Below are positions 41,373 through 49,920 of a stretch of DNA of 64,000 bases, in pieces (position 1 is the stretch's first letter; every line of letters starts with the position of its first letter). This DNA is from Streptococcus ratti FA-1 = DSM 20564 (lineage in GTDB: Bacteria > Bacillota > Bacilli > Lactobacillales > Streptococcaceae): NCBI RefSeq assembly GCF_000286075.1, contig NZ_AJTZ01000005.1:1116001-1180000 (forward strand), read 5' to 3'. A model generated the notes under the pieces. It made no database searches and was not told where the DNA came from. It saw only the letters and a list, made by a program, of their open reading frames with translations. A program made the position numbers and the translations under genes.

Positions 41373-42909
41373 CAGACTGAAGACAAAGCTCTTGGAATTG
41401 CATTTCTAAGAGCTTTTTGCTCTGTTTAGGAGTATACTAAAAGAAAACGATTTGTGAGGTAAAGCCATGTTTCACAAAGAAAAGCCCGACTATAATCGTC
41501 ATCAGTACGGGTTCTATACGCTTGACCAGCTTGTTCCTGAGGATCACTTTCTACGTAAAATCGAGGCCGTGATTGATTTTGACTTCATCTATGCCTTGGT
41601 TGAGGACACTTACTCTTGTGATAATGGGCGTCCGAGTTTAGACCCTGTGATGCTTATCAAAATCCCTCTCATCCAATGTTTTTATGGTATTCGCTCCATG
41701 CGTCAGACCATTAAAGAGATTGAGGTGAATATTGCTTATCGTTGGTTTTTAGGACTAACTTTAGATGACAAGGTTCCTCATTTTACGACCTATGGTAAGA
41801 ATTACAGTCGGCGTTTCCAAGACAAACAGGTCATTTCTGAAATTTTTAATCAGGTGCTGAATCAATCCCTGATGGCTGGTTTGATTGACCCCAATGAGAT
41901 TTTCGTGGATGGTACTCATGTCAAAGCTGCTGATAACAATCACAAGTATCGCACGGAAATGGTGAAACAACAGGCTAAATTTATGAGTGACCAGCTGGAA
42001 CTTGAGATTGATTTGGACAGGAAAAAGCACGCAAAAAAGTCGCTAAAGCCCGCCACAAAAAGCGAGGCTAAAGAAAAGAAAGTCTCAACGACTTACCCGG
42101 AGAGCGGTTGGTTTCATAAAAGTGAGCATAAAGAAGTTTTTGCCTATAATGCTCAGGTTGCCTGTGACAAACATGGCTGGGCCTTAGCTTATAGTGTGGA
42201 AGCAGGGAATGTCCATGATAGTCAAGCTTTTCCTGCGCTTTTTGCCAAACTTGAGCCCTTCAGTCCTCACTTCCTTATCGCTGATTCAGGTTATAAAACT
42301 CCTTCTATCGCAAAATTCTTGCTGGATAAAAACATCACCCCTGTTTTTCCTTACACCAGACCGAAAGGAAAGAAAGGGATGTTACAGCCTAAGGATTTTG
42401 TTTACGATGCCTATTATGATTGTTACCTTTGCCCCGAAAATCAGACATTAGAGTATTGTACAACGACTCGTGAGGGCTATCGGGAGTATAAGAGTAAGGC
42501 CAAGATTTGTGCCACTTGTCCTTTATTAGGGAGCTGCACAGAGAGTCAGAAGCATCAAAAAGTCGTCACGAGACATCTTTGGAAAGAGGATATGGAGATT
42601 TGTGAGGACATTCGCTGTCAAAGAGGGATGAGGGAACGCTACTAACATCGAAAAGAAACAATTGAACGCCTCTTTGGGACAGCTAAAGAATATCACAATC
42701 TCAGATATACAAGAGAGATTGGCAAGTCCAAAATGGAAGACAAGGTTGGGCTGATTTTAGCGTGTTTAAATCTCAAAAAGCTAGTAAAAATGATGGCAGG
42801 AACGCCTTTTTATTTTGGACAGTTTCAGCTTTCTTATCCATTTTTCATCTTAAAGATAAGAGACACCAAAAAAGACAAACCTCCAAAAAGAAGTTTGTCT
42901 TCGGTCTGA
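41373..42909 (+). mobile_element. IS1182-family insertion sequence
   Basis: Terminal inverted repeats are CAGACTGAAGACAAAGC at 41373-41389 and its near-complement at 42892-42908 (14 to 15 of 17 match). It holds one transposase frame with an internal stop. Palindromes abut both ends, and they differ, so no simple target duplication is seen. Confidence 0.82.
41467..42909 (+). pseudogene. IS1182-family transposase with in-frame TAA
   Basis: Codons run from ATG 41467 through the first catalytic Asp region (EIFVDGTHVKAADNN), the second (LIADSGYKT) and a Cys-rich segment, to TAA at 42643-42645. The same frame then continues with HRKETIERLFGTAKEYHNLR to TGA at 42907-42909. The Glu of the DDE triad is expected in KETIERLF, after the stop. 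Thus the truncated 392-residue product should be inactive unless the codon is read through. CAA to TAA would explain it. Confidence 0.85.
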
Positions 42910-42934
42910 CAGGAAGCTAAAATTTAGCTTCCTG
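42910..42934. terminator. 25-bp palindrome with T-run after the IS1182 copy
   Basis: CAGGAAGCTAAA-A-TTTAGCTTCCTG is perfect and is followed by TTTTCT. It probably ends transcription on the plus strand. Confidence 0.65.
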
Positions 42935-42981
42935 TTTTCTGTTCTGAACAATTACCTATCTTCTCCCAACATATTTTTTAA

Positions 42982-44754
42982 TTAAATTTGTCTCTCATTA
43001 ATTAATCTAGTTAAAAAATTATTTTGGCTTTTCTCAAATAAAATTACAGCTTTATACATTCTCTCAATTTCTTTCATTTGATCATAATCATCTGAATTTT
43101 CGTAATAATTCTTCTCATACATATAATTTGAGTCGTTTAATAAAACATCTTCGAATAATGATTCTCCATTTTCTAAGTATTCAATTAATTCAAATATGAG
43201 CATTTCATCTTCTTTTATATAAATTGCTTTAACTTTGCTATAAATGTCGTGTAACTCATTCTTCAGGAATTCATAATTCTCTTTTAATGTATTCCAAATT
43301 TTTTCATCTGAATTTAAATGAGGTTCTTCGTAGATTTTATCAAGTGGAAAAATTTCTGTATCAGGTTTTCTTAACTTTATTGTTATAAGTTCCCAAAATT
43401 GTTTATAAAAAGCCTCAACATAATCAAATGAATTATCTTCATTTCTCATAGTCAAATGATTACAAAGATTTCTGCTTTGGTCTCGAATAAAGCCTTCGGC
43501 ATCGAATTTCTCTTTTGCGTTTTCAAAGATTTTTTTAACATCATTATTCTTCCTTGCCTCTATCTGAGTTTTCACAAATAAGAGTAGGTCGTTATTTTTT
43601 AAAACAGAATCCCTTACGTTATCAAAGTGTGCTCCGTAATTGATAAAGTTATCCAATTGCTTGAAACCATCATCTATTTCTTCCGCAATAGATTCAAAAT
43701 CTTCTTTCTTTTTCAACTCAAAATTAACTGTCGAACCACACCTATAACTTTCTAAATCTTCATTACTAATTTGTTTATGTATCCAATCTTGAAATTCTTC
43801 ATCATTATTTAAATATGTAAATGATTTATAAAATAACATTAGACTGTCTCGAAAGAATATATTTTTGATTTCTTCAAAGTCCTCATCTTCATACCTCATT
43901 ACATAGCTCTCATCAATAATTTTTGATTTTAACCTATCTCTATCTCCCCAACTATTGATTAATGTTTTAATATAGTTGAAATACGTCCGTTCAAATTCAT
44001 GTAAAACGTTACTGTATTTTGGAGTATCGATAAAAATACTTTGAAATCGATTGTTGTCAAATGAGTAACTACTAAAAGGGGTATCACTATAGGAGTTAAA
44101 TAATTCTCCTATTCGCTTTAAATTAGCCTGTGATGGATAATCTTTTCCATTTTTCCATCTAGAAATTTGTGCTTCACTAACACCAATCAGTTTTGCTAGG
44201 CTTTTTTGAATCGCATTTTTTTCATCGGTATCTACATCAAATCCTATTAGTTTTAGTGATTGTAAAGTATCTAAAAATTCTCTTTTTTGATTTCCATTGA
44301 GAGTTAAATAATCTGATTCTTCCGTTGCATATTCTTGTTTATATGACTTAGAAACTGTAGTTAAAAATTCAATAAAGTCCGAAAAATTCTTATGGAACGT
44401 TTCCTTTCTATCAGCATTAAGAGATTTCTGAAGCCGTATATCACGTTTCATACTGTCTTCTTGAATATACATTACTAATTGTCTATCAATCTCTACCCTG
44501 AGCTGTTTAAATGCTGTTAAACTATCTCTATTAAGCGAAAGATTGATATTATAAATTTTTTCAAAGTTTTGAAGAAATTTATAGAATTTATCGAGTAATT
44601 CAAAAGTAGGCTTTGAATTTCCTGTTTTCCAATTGGTAAATGTATTTTTCGAAAAATCTAATTCTTTTGTAAGGTCTTTAGTCGTAATGCCAAAGTCCTT
44701 TTTTATTTGTATTAAAAATTCATTTAATAATTTACTAAATTTTGTTTCTTTCAT
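42982..44754 (-). CDS. Unrecognised 590-residue protein with two HTH domains
   Basis: I do not recognise this protein. It has an XRE-like HTH at about residues 20-60 (TTKDLTKELDFSKNTFTNWKTG) and a second at about 187-225 (SLAKLIGVSEAQISRWKNGK). After these come about 350 residues of charged, helical, acidic sequence without membrane segments. It is very AT-rich and on the opposite strand to the other element genes, so it looks like cargo. It could control element maintenance or act in defence; the sequence does not decide. Confidence 0.8.
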   Translation of the reverse strand: MKETKFSKLLNEFLIQIKKDFGITTKDLTKELDFSKNTFTNWKTGNSKPTFELLDKFYKFLQNFEKIYNINLSLNRDSLTAFKQLRVEIDRQLVMYIQEDSMKRDIRLQKSLNADRKETFHKNFSDFIEFLTTVSKSYKQEYATEESDYLTLNGNQKREFLDTLQSLKLIGFDVDTDEKNAIQKSLAKLIGVSEAQISRWKNGKDYPSQANLKRIGELFNSYSDTPFSSYSFDNNRFQSIFIDTPKYSNVLHEFERTYFNYIKTLINSWGDRDRLKSKIIDESYVMRYEDEDFEEIKNIFFRDSLMLFYKSFTYLNNDEEFQDWIHKQISNEDLESYRCGSTVNFELKKKEDFESIAEEIDDGFKQLDNFINYGAHFDNVRDSVLKNNDLLLFVKTQIEARKNNDVKKIFENAKEKFDAEGFIRDQSRNLCNHLTMRNEDNSFDYVEAFYKQFWELITIKLRKPDTEIFPLDKIYEEPHLNSDEKIWNTLKENYEFLKNELHDIYSKVKAIYIKEDEMLIFELIEYLENGESLFEDVLLNDSNYMYEKNYYENSDDYDQMKEIERMYKAVILFEKSQNNFLTRLINERQI

Positions 44755-45006
44755 AATTGAATTATATCAAAAAATCCCATCGTTTTTTTAAATGCCTAAT
44801 TTGTAGTTTTTCGAATTGCTATCATTGTTATCGAAGAAGTTAATTCTTCAAAAAATTAAACATCGTTCTAATTGATGGCCATCAAATGGACGGATTGAAA
44901 CATATATGACAATAAGACACTAAAAGTCTTATGTTGCATACAATTGTTTCGCCGTTTATTTGGTTGTGCCTTTTTGTCACGCTTGGCGTTCAATACTTGC
45001 TCATTG

Positions 45007-45040
45007 TTTTTCCTTTCCGTCCTAGGACAGAAAGGAAAAA
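45007..45040 (+). promoter_or_regulatory. Hairpin covering the ribosome-binding site of the element regulator
   Basis: TTTTTCCTTTC pairs with GAAAGGAAAAA, with inner palindrome GTCCTAGGAC. The 3' arm is the ribosome-binding site of the gene that starts at 45044. The rest of 44755-45043 is AT-rich promoter sequence with a small palindrome GATGGCCATC. Confidence 0.6.
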
Positions 45041-45043
45041 CAT

Positions 45044-45538
45044 ATGCTCAATTCTAAAATAAAAACTATCTATTGTGAACTGCTTGGAGAATCTCTAAAA
45101 CAAAAACTACAAAAACTGGAAATCCCTCAAAATTCGGTCTCCTATTACTTTGCTGATGAAATTAAACTCATTCCAGCTACTACCATTAGCCAAATTTTAA
45201 AAGGAAAGAGAAATATAACACTAGACACAGTCGAAGCTTTACAAGATACTTTGGAACTCCCAAATATGAAAAGTGTTTTCTTTCCAAATATCAATTTTTG
45301 TGAATCTCTAATTCACAAGCTCATCCAATTTATTCTAACAGATGAACACTTTAATGGGGAGAATACTAAAAAACTCTTTCAAATCAAAGAAAAACAAATT
45401 CAAAAGAATATTTTTCACTTAGCAATTTCTCTCTATGAGTACTTTCCTGATTTTCCTTATGAAGAAACATCTTATCGAATTGCTGATAGTTTAACAGAAT
45501 GGTTTATTGAATTTGTTGCATTAGTAGCACAATTATAA
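45044..45538 (+). CDS. Putative HTH regulator of the mobile element
   Basis: This 164-residue protein has an HTH-like segment at about 25-65 (ETISQILKGKRNITLDTVE type: TTISQILKGKRNITLDTVEA). The rest is helical and without known motifs. It is transcribed divergently from the 590-residue gene and heads the plus-strand gene block. A role in controlling the element is inferred from its place. The start is fixed by GAAAGGAAAAACAT. Confidence 0.65.
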   Translation: MLNSKIKTIYCELLGESLKQKLQKLEIPQNSVSYYFADEIKLIPATTISQILKGKRNITLDTVEALQDTLELPNMKSVFFPNINFCESLIHKLIQFILTDEHFNGENTKKLFQIKEKQIQKNIFHLAISLYEYFPDFPYEETSYRIADSLTEWFIEFVALVAQL

Positions 45539-45656
45539 GTTTAAAACTTTCAAAAAATTCGAAATCGGATTATTGGCTAATATTCTATGATATGGATGCA
45601 CTTGGCCAAGTGTTGAAAATGATAATTTTTGAATTAATAGAAATGAGGTAACTCAC

Positions 45657-45971
45657 ATGAAAACACGCAATCGTAAAACTGGCTATTCCTCTAATACTGC
45701 AAAAGAATACATTGATAACAAACAGGCTATTCACTGCCTAAGTACCGAACTAGAGCCACAACTAAAATTTGAAGATAATCAGCCTACTGGCGAAATCATT
45801 GCCTACAAGGCTTGGTTCTCTCAAAAAGGACTCCCTCCTTTCCAAGTAAAATTTGAGTCAGAAATTGACCTGCCAAGTTACATGGCTATGGTTGAATTTG
45901 ACACTCTTGAAGCTTGTGAGGTTGGCTTTAATGTCTATTTCCGTGCTCAAAATATCAAGGAGGTCAAATAA
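45657..45971 (+). CDS. Small conserved mobile-element protein
   Basis: This 104-residue soluble protein begins with a basic segment (MKTRNRKTGYSSNTAKEY). It is the kind of short protein that precedes the TcpA-like gene in streptococcal elements. Function is unknown. Its TAA overlaps the ATG of the next gene by one base, so the pair is coupled. The ribosome-binding context ATAGAAATGAGGTAACT recurs before rep. Confidence 0.65.
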   Translation: MKTRNRKTGYSSNTAKEYIDNKQAIHCLSTELEPQLKFEDNQPTGEIIAYKAWFSQKGLPPFQVKFESEIDLPSYMAMVEFDTLEACEVGFNVYFRAQNIKEVK

Positions 45972-47047
45972 TGACTAAGAGAGAATTAGAACAATACCTT
46001 CTTCAGTCTTTAAATATGGGACTTGGAGCGTTGATGCAAGGTGAGACTAGCTATACAAATAGCTTTGATACCAAAATTATGTCTGATGGGTTCCTGTTTA
46101 TTCCACGGCTTCCAGCAGGTTATATCATTGATGATGACTTGTATCAAAAAATCTTCCTGATTGCCAATGCATCACTTTACCCACGCTATACCCTACTCAA
46201 ACAGAACTCTGCCTATTTCATGGCACTTGATACAGATGATATTCATGTACAACGTGGACTATTCTTTCCTTGGAAAAAAGGTGTTTCTGAGCGTCTAGTT
46301 ATCTCAGACCTAGAGGAATTTGCTGGTGGACAAAATAAATATATCTTGCCTATCATGAAGAATCTATTTCTTAACTATAACAAGGTTACTTCACTAGCTA
46401 TCGCTGGGAACAGTGGTTCAGGTAAGTCCTATGCGCTTACATACTTCCTGAGCTTACTCAAAAACTTCTCAGAGCTTATCATTGTTGACCCTAAATTTGA
46501 TACTCCGTCACGCTGGGCACGTGAGAATGGTATTGCCGTGATTCACCCCCAAAAGAATCGCTCAAAATCTGATTTTGTTTCTGAAATCAATGAAAATCTG
46601 AGCTCATGCTTAGGACTCATTCAGCAACGACAAGAAATCTTATATGACAATCCTGAACATCAGTTTGACCATCTTACGATTGTCATTGATGAAGTCCTAG
46701 CTTTATCGGAAGGAGTCAACAAAACCATAAAAGACTCTTTCTTCTCTCTACTTTCACAAATTGCTCTACTTGGACGTGCTACGAGGGTTCATCTGTTACT
46801 GGTCAGCCAACGCTTTGACCACAATACCATCCCTGTATCAGTCCGTGAACAGCTCAATGTCCTCATTCAGATTGGCAATATCAATAAGAAAACGACACAG
46901 TTTTTATTTCCTGACCTTGACCCTGAGGGCATTGTCATTCCTATAGGCAAAGGAACAGGGCTTATTCAAATTATTGATAATGAACACCCTTATCAGGTGC
47001 TTCCGCTTCTTTGTCCTACTTACTACACCAAGAAAGGTATTTTGTAG
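45971..47047 (+). CDS. FtsK/SpoIIIE-type ATPase, TcpA-like coupling protein
   Basis: This 358-residue ATPase has Walker A GNSGSGKS at residues 146-153, LIIVDPKFDTPSRWAREN, Walker B LTIVIDEVLAL near 234-244 and HLLLVSQRFDH. It has no obvious membrane helix of its own. Such proteins bring the nicked DNA strand to a conjugation channel. Together with the Rep protein it could let the element use a resident conjugative element. Confidence 0.85.
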   Translation: MTKRELEQYLLQSLNMGLGALMQGETSYTNSFDTKIMSDGFLFIPRLPAGYIIDDDLYQKIFLIANASLYPRYTLLKQNSAYFMALDTDDIHVQRGLFFPWKKGVSERLVISDLEEFAGGQNKYILPIMKNLFLNYNKVTSLAIAGNSGSGKSYALTYFLSLLKNFSELIIVDPKFDTPSRWARENGIAVIHPQKNRSKSDFVSEINENLSSCLGLIQQRQEILYDNPEHQFDHLTIVIDEVLALSEGVNKTIKDSFFSLLSQIALLGRATRVHLLLVSQRFDHNTIPVSVREQLNVLIQIGNINKKTTQFLFPDLDPEGIVIPIGKGTGLIQIIDNEHPYQVLPLLCPTYYTKKGIL

Positions 47048-47049
47048 CT

Positions 47050-47667
47050 ATGAAAAAAAGCTTCTTTCAACGAACATATAACCTCGTTAATAACCTACTT
47101 CTATTGGGATTCCTCAGTGTGGTTATTAGTCTGGCTATGAGTTATCTTAGCTTCTTAATCGGAGAAATAACTCTATCAAGACTTACAAGTGAAATCAGTC
47201 TTGTTCAATCAAAGCTAAATATAGCTGAGTATTACACCAGCTTTTTGGGTGCTCTGCTAGTAATTAGTGCTATCTTTTTGATAAATACAGAACTATTAGA
47301 GCGTTTCTTGTATGATTCCATTTGGAATTACTTCAAGTCCATCTATCAAACGATACGCTTGCGGCACTTCTTGAAACAGGATGAAAAGTCTGAATCAGTT
47401 ATTACCGTTGATAATCAGACGACTGTTACAAAGTTCAATCCAATTCTCAAGAACTTCAATAAAACCGTCACCAAGTGTACTGTAGATGTTCGAAAAGAAT
47501 CCGTCTCAGTCTTTATCAAGTATCCTAGCACTCAGCAAGCACAGCAGTTACTGAGAGAAATGGAAGCTCATATCAAAGAAGAAATTTCAAGCAGAAATCC
47601 TAATTACTACTTCTCTTCTCCAAGTAGGGAAGGTAATAAGCTCTGGTTCAAAGGTGCTAAAAGATAA
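47050..47667 (+). CDS. Mobile-element membrane protein
   Basis: This 205-residue protein has two N-terminal membrane helices (about 12-36 and 55-80) and a basic C-terminal soluble domain. It starts at ATG 47050, 2 bases after the ATPase stop; the frame also extends upstream to 47011 inside that gene. It may supply the membrane anchor that the ATPase lacks. I see no family signature. Confidence 0.65.
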   Translation: MKKSFFQRTYNLVNNLLLLGFLSVVISLAMSYLSFLIGEITLSRLTSEISLVQSKLNIAEYYTSFLGALLVISAIFLINTELLERFLYDSIWNYFKSIYQTIRLRHFLKQDEKSESVITVDNQTTVTKFNPILKNFNKTVTKCTVDVRKESVSVFIKYPSTQQAQQLLREMEAHIKEEISSRNPNYYFSSPSREGNKLWFKGAKR

Positions 47668-47670
47668 GCT

Positions 47671-47717
47671 AAAGGCGGTACTTGGCTCACAACGTGAAAG
47701 CCAAAAGTACCGCCTTT
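47671..47717. repeat. Long hairpin between the membrane-protein gene and rep
   Basis: AAAGGCGGTACTT pairs perfectly with AAGTACCGCCTTT, with inner GGCT/AGCC. It begins 4 bases after the upstream stop. It may be a terminator or part of the replication origin. Confidence 0.75.
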
Positions 47718-47734
47718 AATAATCTATTTCAGCC

Positions 47735-47766
47735 ATGTAATGGGGCTACTACGACCCCCATTACAT
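47735..47766 (+). other. pMV158-type double-strand origin (nick hairpin)
   Basis: ATGTAATGGGG pairs with CCCCATTACAT and exposes the loop CTACTACGAC. The loop contains TACTACGAC (47747-47755), the RepB nick sequence of the pMV158 plasmid family (cut TACTACG/AC). It lies 80 bases upstream of a RepB-like gene. It may double as the transfer origin. Confidence 0.85.
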
Positions 47767-47847
47767 CAATAATCAGTAATCAACATTACCAAAATACTGA
47801 TAAAAATCTCCTAATAAATAAGACCAATAGAAATGAGATAACTGCCT

Positions 47848-48432
47848 ATGGCAAAAGATAAACGCTCGAACAAGTGGGCATTTCTACTCTATAAAGAAAG
47901 CGCTCCTGACAATTATTTGGATATTCTTGAAGAAATGCATATTCCATTTGTCCTAAGTCCTTGGCATGACAAAGATGTCAATAAGGAGACTGGGGAATTT
48001 AAAAAAGCTCACAAACATGGGGCTCTATTCTTTGACTCTCTAAAGAGCTATTCCCAAGTTTCTGAATTACTTACCAGTAAGTTAAACACACCAGCCCATG
48101 TAGAAATCGTAATGAGTCCTAAGGGAATGTATGACTATTTTATACACGCGGAAAATCCTGACAAAACTCGCTACAACATTGAAGATATTGAATCGGGCTG
48201 TGGCTTTGAGTTGGATAAGTTTCTTATTGATAATAATAGTGATGAATTTCTCTCATCGGTCATTGATATCATTGAGGAGCACAATTTCACTGAGTTTAAC
48301 AACCTCGTTAGATATGCACGCAAAGAAGACACTGTATTACTAAATCTCATCGTAGATAAGACCTACTTCTTTGCCAAGTATCTTGATTCACGAAGACATA
48401 GCACAAACAAAGAAAGGAAAACGGATGATTAA
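47848..48432 (+). CDS. Rolling-circle replication initiator, Rep_2/RepB family
   Basis: This 194-residue HUH endonuclease resembles RepB of pMV158. It starts KDKRSNKWAFLLYKES and has the metal-binding SPWHDKD and AHKHG (H-x-H), and a catalytic Tyr in MYDYFIHAE. It should nick the hairpin at 47735-47766 and start rolling-circle replication of the excised element, and may act as its relaxase. It overlaps the xis-like gene by 8 bases. Confidence 0.9.
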   Translation: MAKDKRSNKWAFLLYKESAPDNYLDILEEMHIPFVLSPWHDKDVNKETGEFKKAHKHGALFFDSLKSYSQVSELLTSKLNTPAHVEIVMSPKGMYDYFIHAENPDKTRYNIEDIESGCGFELDKFLIDNNSDEFLSSVIDIIEEHNFTEFNNLVRYARKEDTVLLNLIVDKTYFFAKYLDSRRHSTNKERKTDD

Positions 48433-48679
48433 CATTGTAGATAAAGATGACCTTATGGTATTAACAGGGTATTCACAAAGTCAGTGTAAAAAATTGATTC
48501 GCAAAGCAAAAATCAAATTAGTTTCTGATGGGTTCTCTTGGTATGATAATAAGCGTGTCGGACGTGTTCCAATTAAGACTATAGAAGACATACTCGGCTT
48601 TAAGTTATCTTATAAAAATGGTATAATTCATGATGTACTTCAGAATGCTGGTCTACATGATACAGGAGAACAGCAATGA
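48425..48679 (+). CDS. Excisionase-like protein (DUF3173 type)
   Basis: This 84-residue protein has an HTH-like N-terminus (DLMVLTGYSQSQCKKLIRKAK) and ends VGRVPIKTIEDILGF, the pattern of small proteins encoded just before integrases in streptococcal elements. It overlaps the integrase start by 4 bases. It probably sets the direction of recombination. The frame extends to 48371, but ATG 48425 follows AAAGGAAAACGG. Confidence 0.8.
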   Translation: MINIVDKDDLMVLTGYSQSQCKKLIRKAKIKLVSDGFSWYDNKRVGRVPIKTIEDILGFKLSYKNGIIHDVLQNAGLHDTGEQQ

Positions 48680-49827
48680 CAGTTACAAAACAAACAAACG
48701 GAAAATGGTCTGTAGATATCAGTGATGGTTTTAGTCATTTGACAGGCGAGCGTGTCCGTCACCGTAAAAAAGGGTTCAAAACTCGTAAGGAAGCTGAACA
48801 GTATGAAGCGGATTACAGGCTTAATCATCTTCATAAGCACAAGCCTAACGATAAAATAAGTATCAATTACCTCTATTCTCTGGTTCGTCAAGAAGACGAA
48901 TTGAGAGGAAACAAAAGAGGAACAATTGATACACAAGAATCCTATTATACCCAATATGTTTCCAAATTCTTCGCTAATGCTGATATGAAACTTGTTACGG
49001 TCAACGATATTAAGGAATATCGTGACTGGCTCATCCAGACACCAAGCGTAAAAGGAGGAACATTGTCAAACAGTCATATCAATCAACAAATGATTTTCAT
49101 TCATAAGCTGTTTGAGGTAGCGATTGCTAAACGTTTTAGGACTGATAACCCTTGTAACGGACTCAAGCGTTTGCCTGAGCAACACAAGGAAATGTCTTAT
49201 TACACACCTGAACAGTTTAAAATCTTTGATAGTTGTTTTACCGAAAGTGAATATCGCTATCAGCTACTTTATCGGGTATTAATGTTCACAGGTGCACGGC
49301 TTGGTGAAGCCTTGGCACTCACTTGGAATAAGGTGAACCTTGATGAGAATTATATCGATATTGTGTATAGTGCTTATTATCGTAAGAATCAAGTTCATAT
49401 TGGAGCAGTGAAAACAACTCAATCACGAAGACGTATTTACATTCATTCTGCCTTTGCTGAAGAGTTGAAACAATGGAAAGAGCAACAGGGAGAACTCCTT
49501 TCAGAGTTCACAGAGGACCTTGAAAGTCTTCAAATCTTTCAAGACTCTCCTGAAAGCCTGACTTCTGCCAATGTCACCAATTTCAAGACAAAACTGAAAA
49601 AGCGACTACCTGAGAACATGAAGATGATTCGCAATCACGATTTCAGACATTCTCATGCTGCCTTCTTAATCAATCAAGGCCTAAGAAATGGAGAAGGAAA
49701 AGATTATATCTTCTTCACTCTCATGAAACGTTTGGGACATTCATCTATCAACACTACCATCAATGTTTACTCTCACCTTTTCCCATCACAACAAAAAGAG
49801 GTCGCCAATGCCTTTGATAACTTCTAA
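48676..49827 (+). CDS. Tyrosine recombinase (integrase)
   Basis: This 383-residue integrase has an N-terminal AP2-like DNA-binding segment (GKWSVDISDGFSHLTGERV), a core-binding SAM-like domain and a C-terminal catalytic domain with TGARLGEALAL (Arg), HDFRHSHAA (His-x-x-Arg), LGHSS and the nucleophile Tyr in NVYSHLFP. It is intact. The gene ends 33 bases before the right att repeat. Confidence 0.95.
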   Translation: MTVTKQTNGKWSVDISDGFSHLTGERVRHRKKGFKTRKEAEQYEADYRLNHLHKHKPNDKISINYLYSLVRQEDELRGNKRGTIDTQESYYTQYVSKFFANADMKLVTVNDIKEYRDWLIQTPSVKGGTLSNSHINQQMIFIHKLFEVAIAKRFRTDNPCNGLKRLPEQHKEMSYYTPEQFKIFDSCFTESEYRYQLLYRVLMFTGARLGEALALTWNKVNLDENYIDIVYSAYYRKNQVHIGAVKTTQSRRRIYIHSAFAEELKQWKEQQGELLSEFTEDLESLQIFQDSPESLTSANVTNFKTKLKKRLPENMKMIRNHDFRHSHAAFLINQGLRNGEGKDYIFFTLMKRLGHSSINTTINVYSHLFPSQQKEVANAFDNF

Positions 49828-49829
49828 AA

Positions 49830-49849
49830 AAGTGGTCACGATTGGTCAC
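49830..49849 (+). repeat. GGTCAC repeats, right end of the element
   Basis: AAGTGGTCAC and TTGGTCAC are 10 bases apart, between the integrase stop and attR. They copy the arrangement at 41153-41173. Confidence 0.5.
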
Positions 49850-49860
49850 CATTTCAAAAC

Positions 49861-49920
49861 AAACAAGGTCTAACCCCTTGCTACGAAAGGAATTTAGAAA
49901 TATTTATGATGAATATGCAA
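49861..49920 (+). repeat. attR: right 60-bp direct repeat (current ebfC start)
   Basis: The copy restores the ribosome-binding site and the first five codons of ebfC. It differs from attL by CTC/TCT and one C/T, so part of the leader is now element-derived. Confidence 0.88.

Larger units (their letters stand above)
40993..49920 (+). mobile_element. Integrative mobilizable element inserted in the ebfC 5' end
   Basis: This 8.9-kb region is bounded by imperfect 60-bp direct repeats and encodes, in order, an IS1182 copy, a two-HTH protein (minus), a regulator, a small conserved protein, a TcpA-like ATPase, a membrane protein, a Rep_2 initiator with its nick hairpin, an excisionase-like protein and an integrase. 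There is no full type IV secretion set, so transfer would need a helper. Genes at 42982-45540 are noticeably more AT-rich than the host. Confidence 0.88.

Noticed and set aside
45971..47047. Chromosomal FtsK/SpoIIIE
   Set aside because: The protein is far too short and has no FtsK gamma domain or four-helix anchor, and it lies among mobile-element genes.
40993..49920. Complete conjugative element (ICE)
   Set aside because: Only the coupling-type ATPase and one membrane protein are present. VirB4-like ATPase, lytic hydrolase and channel genes are missing.
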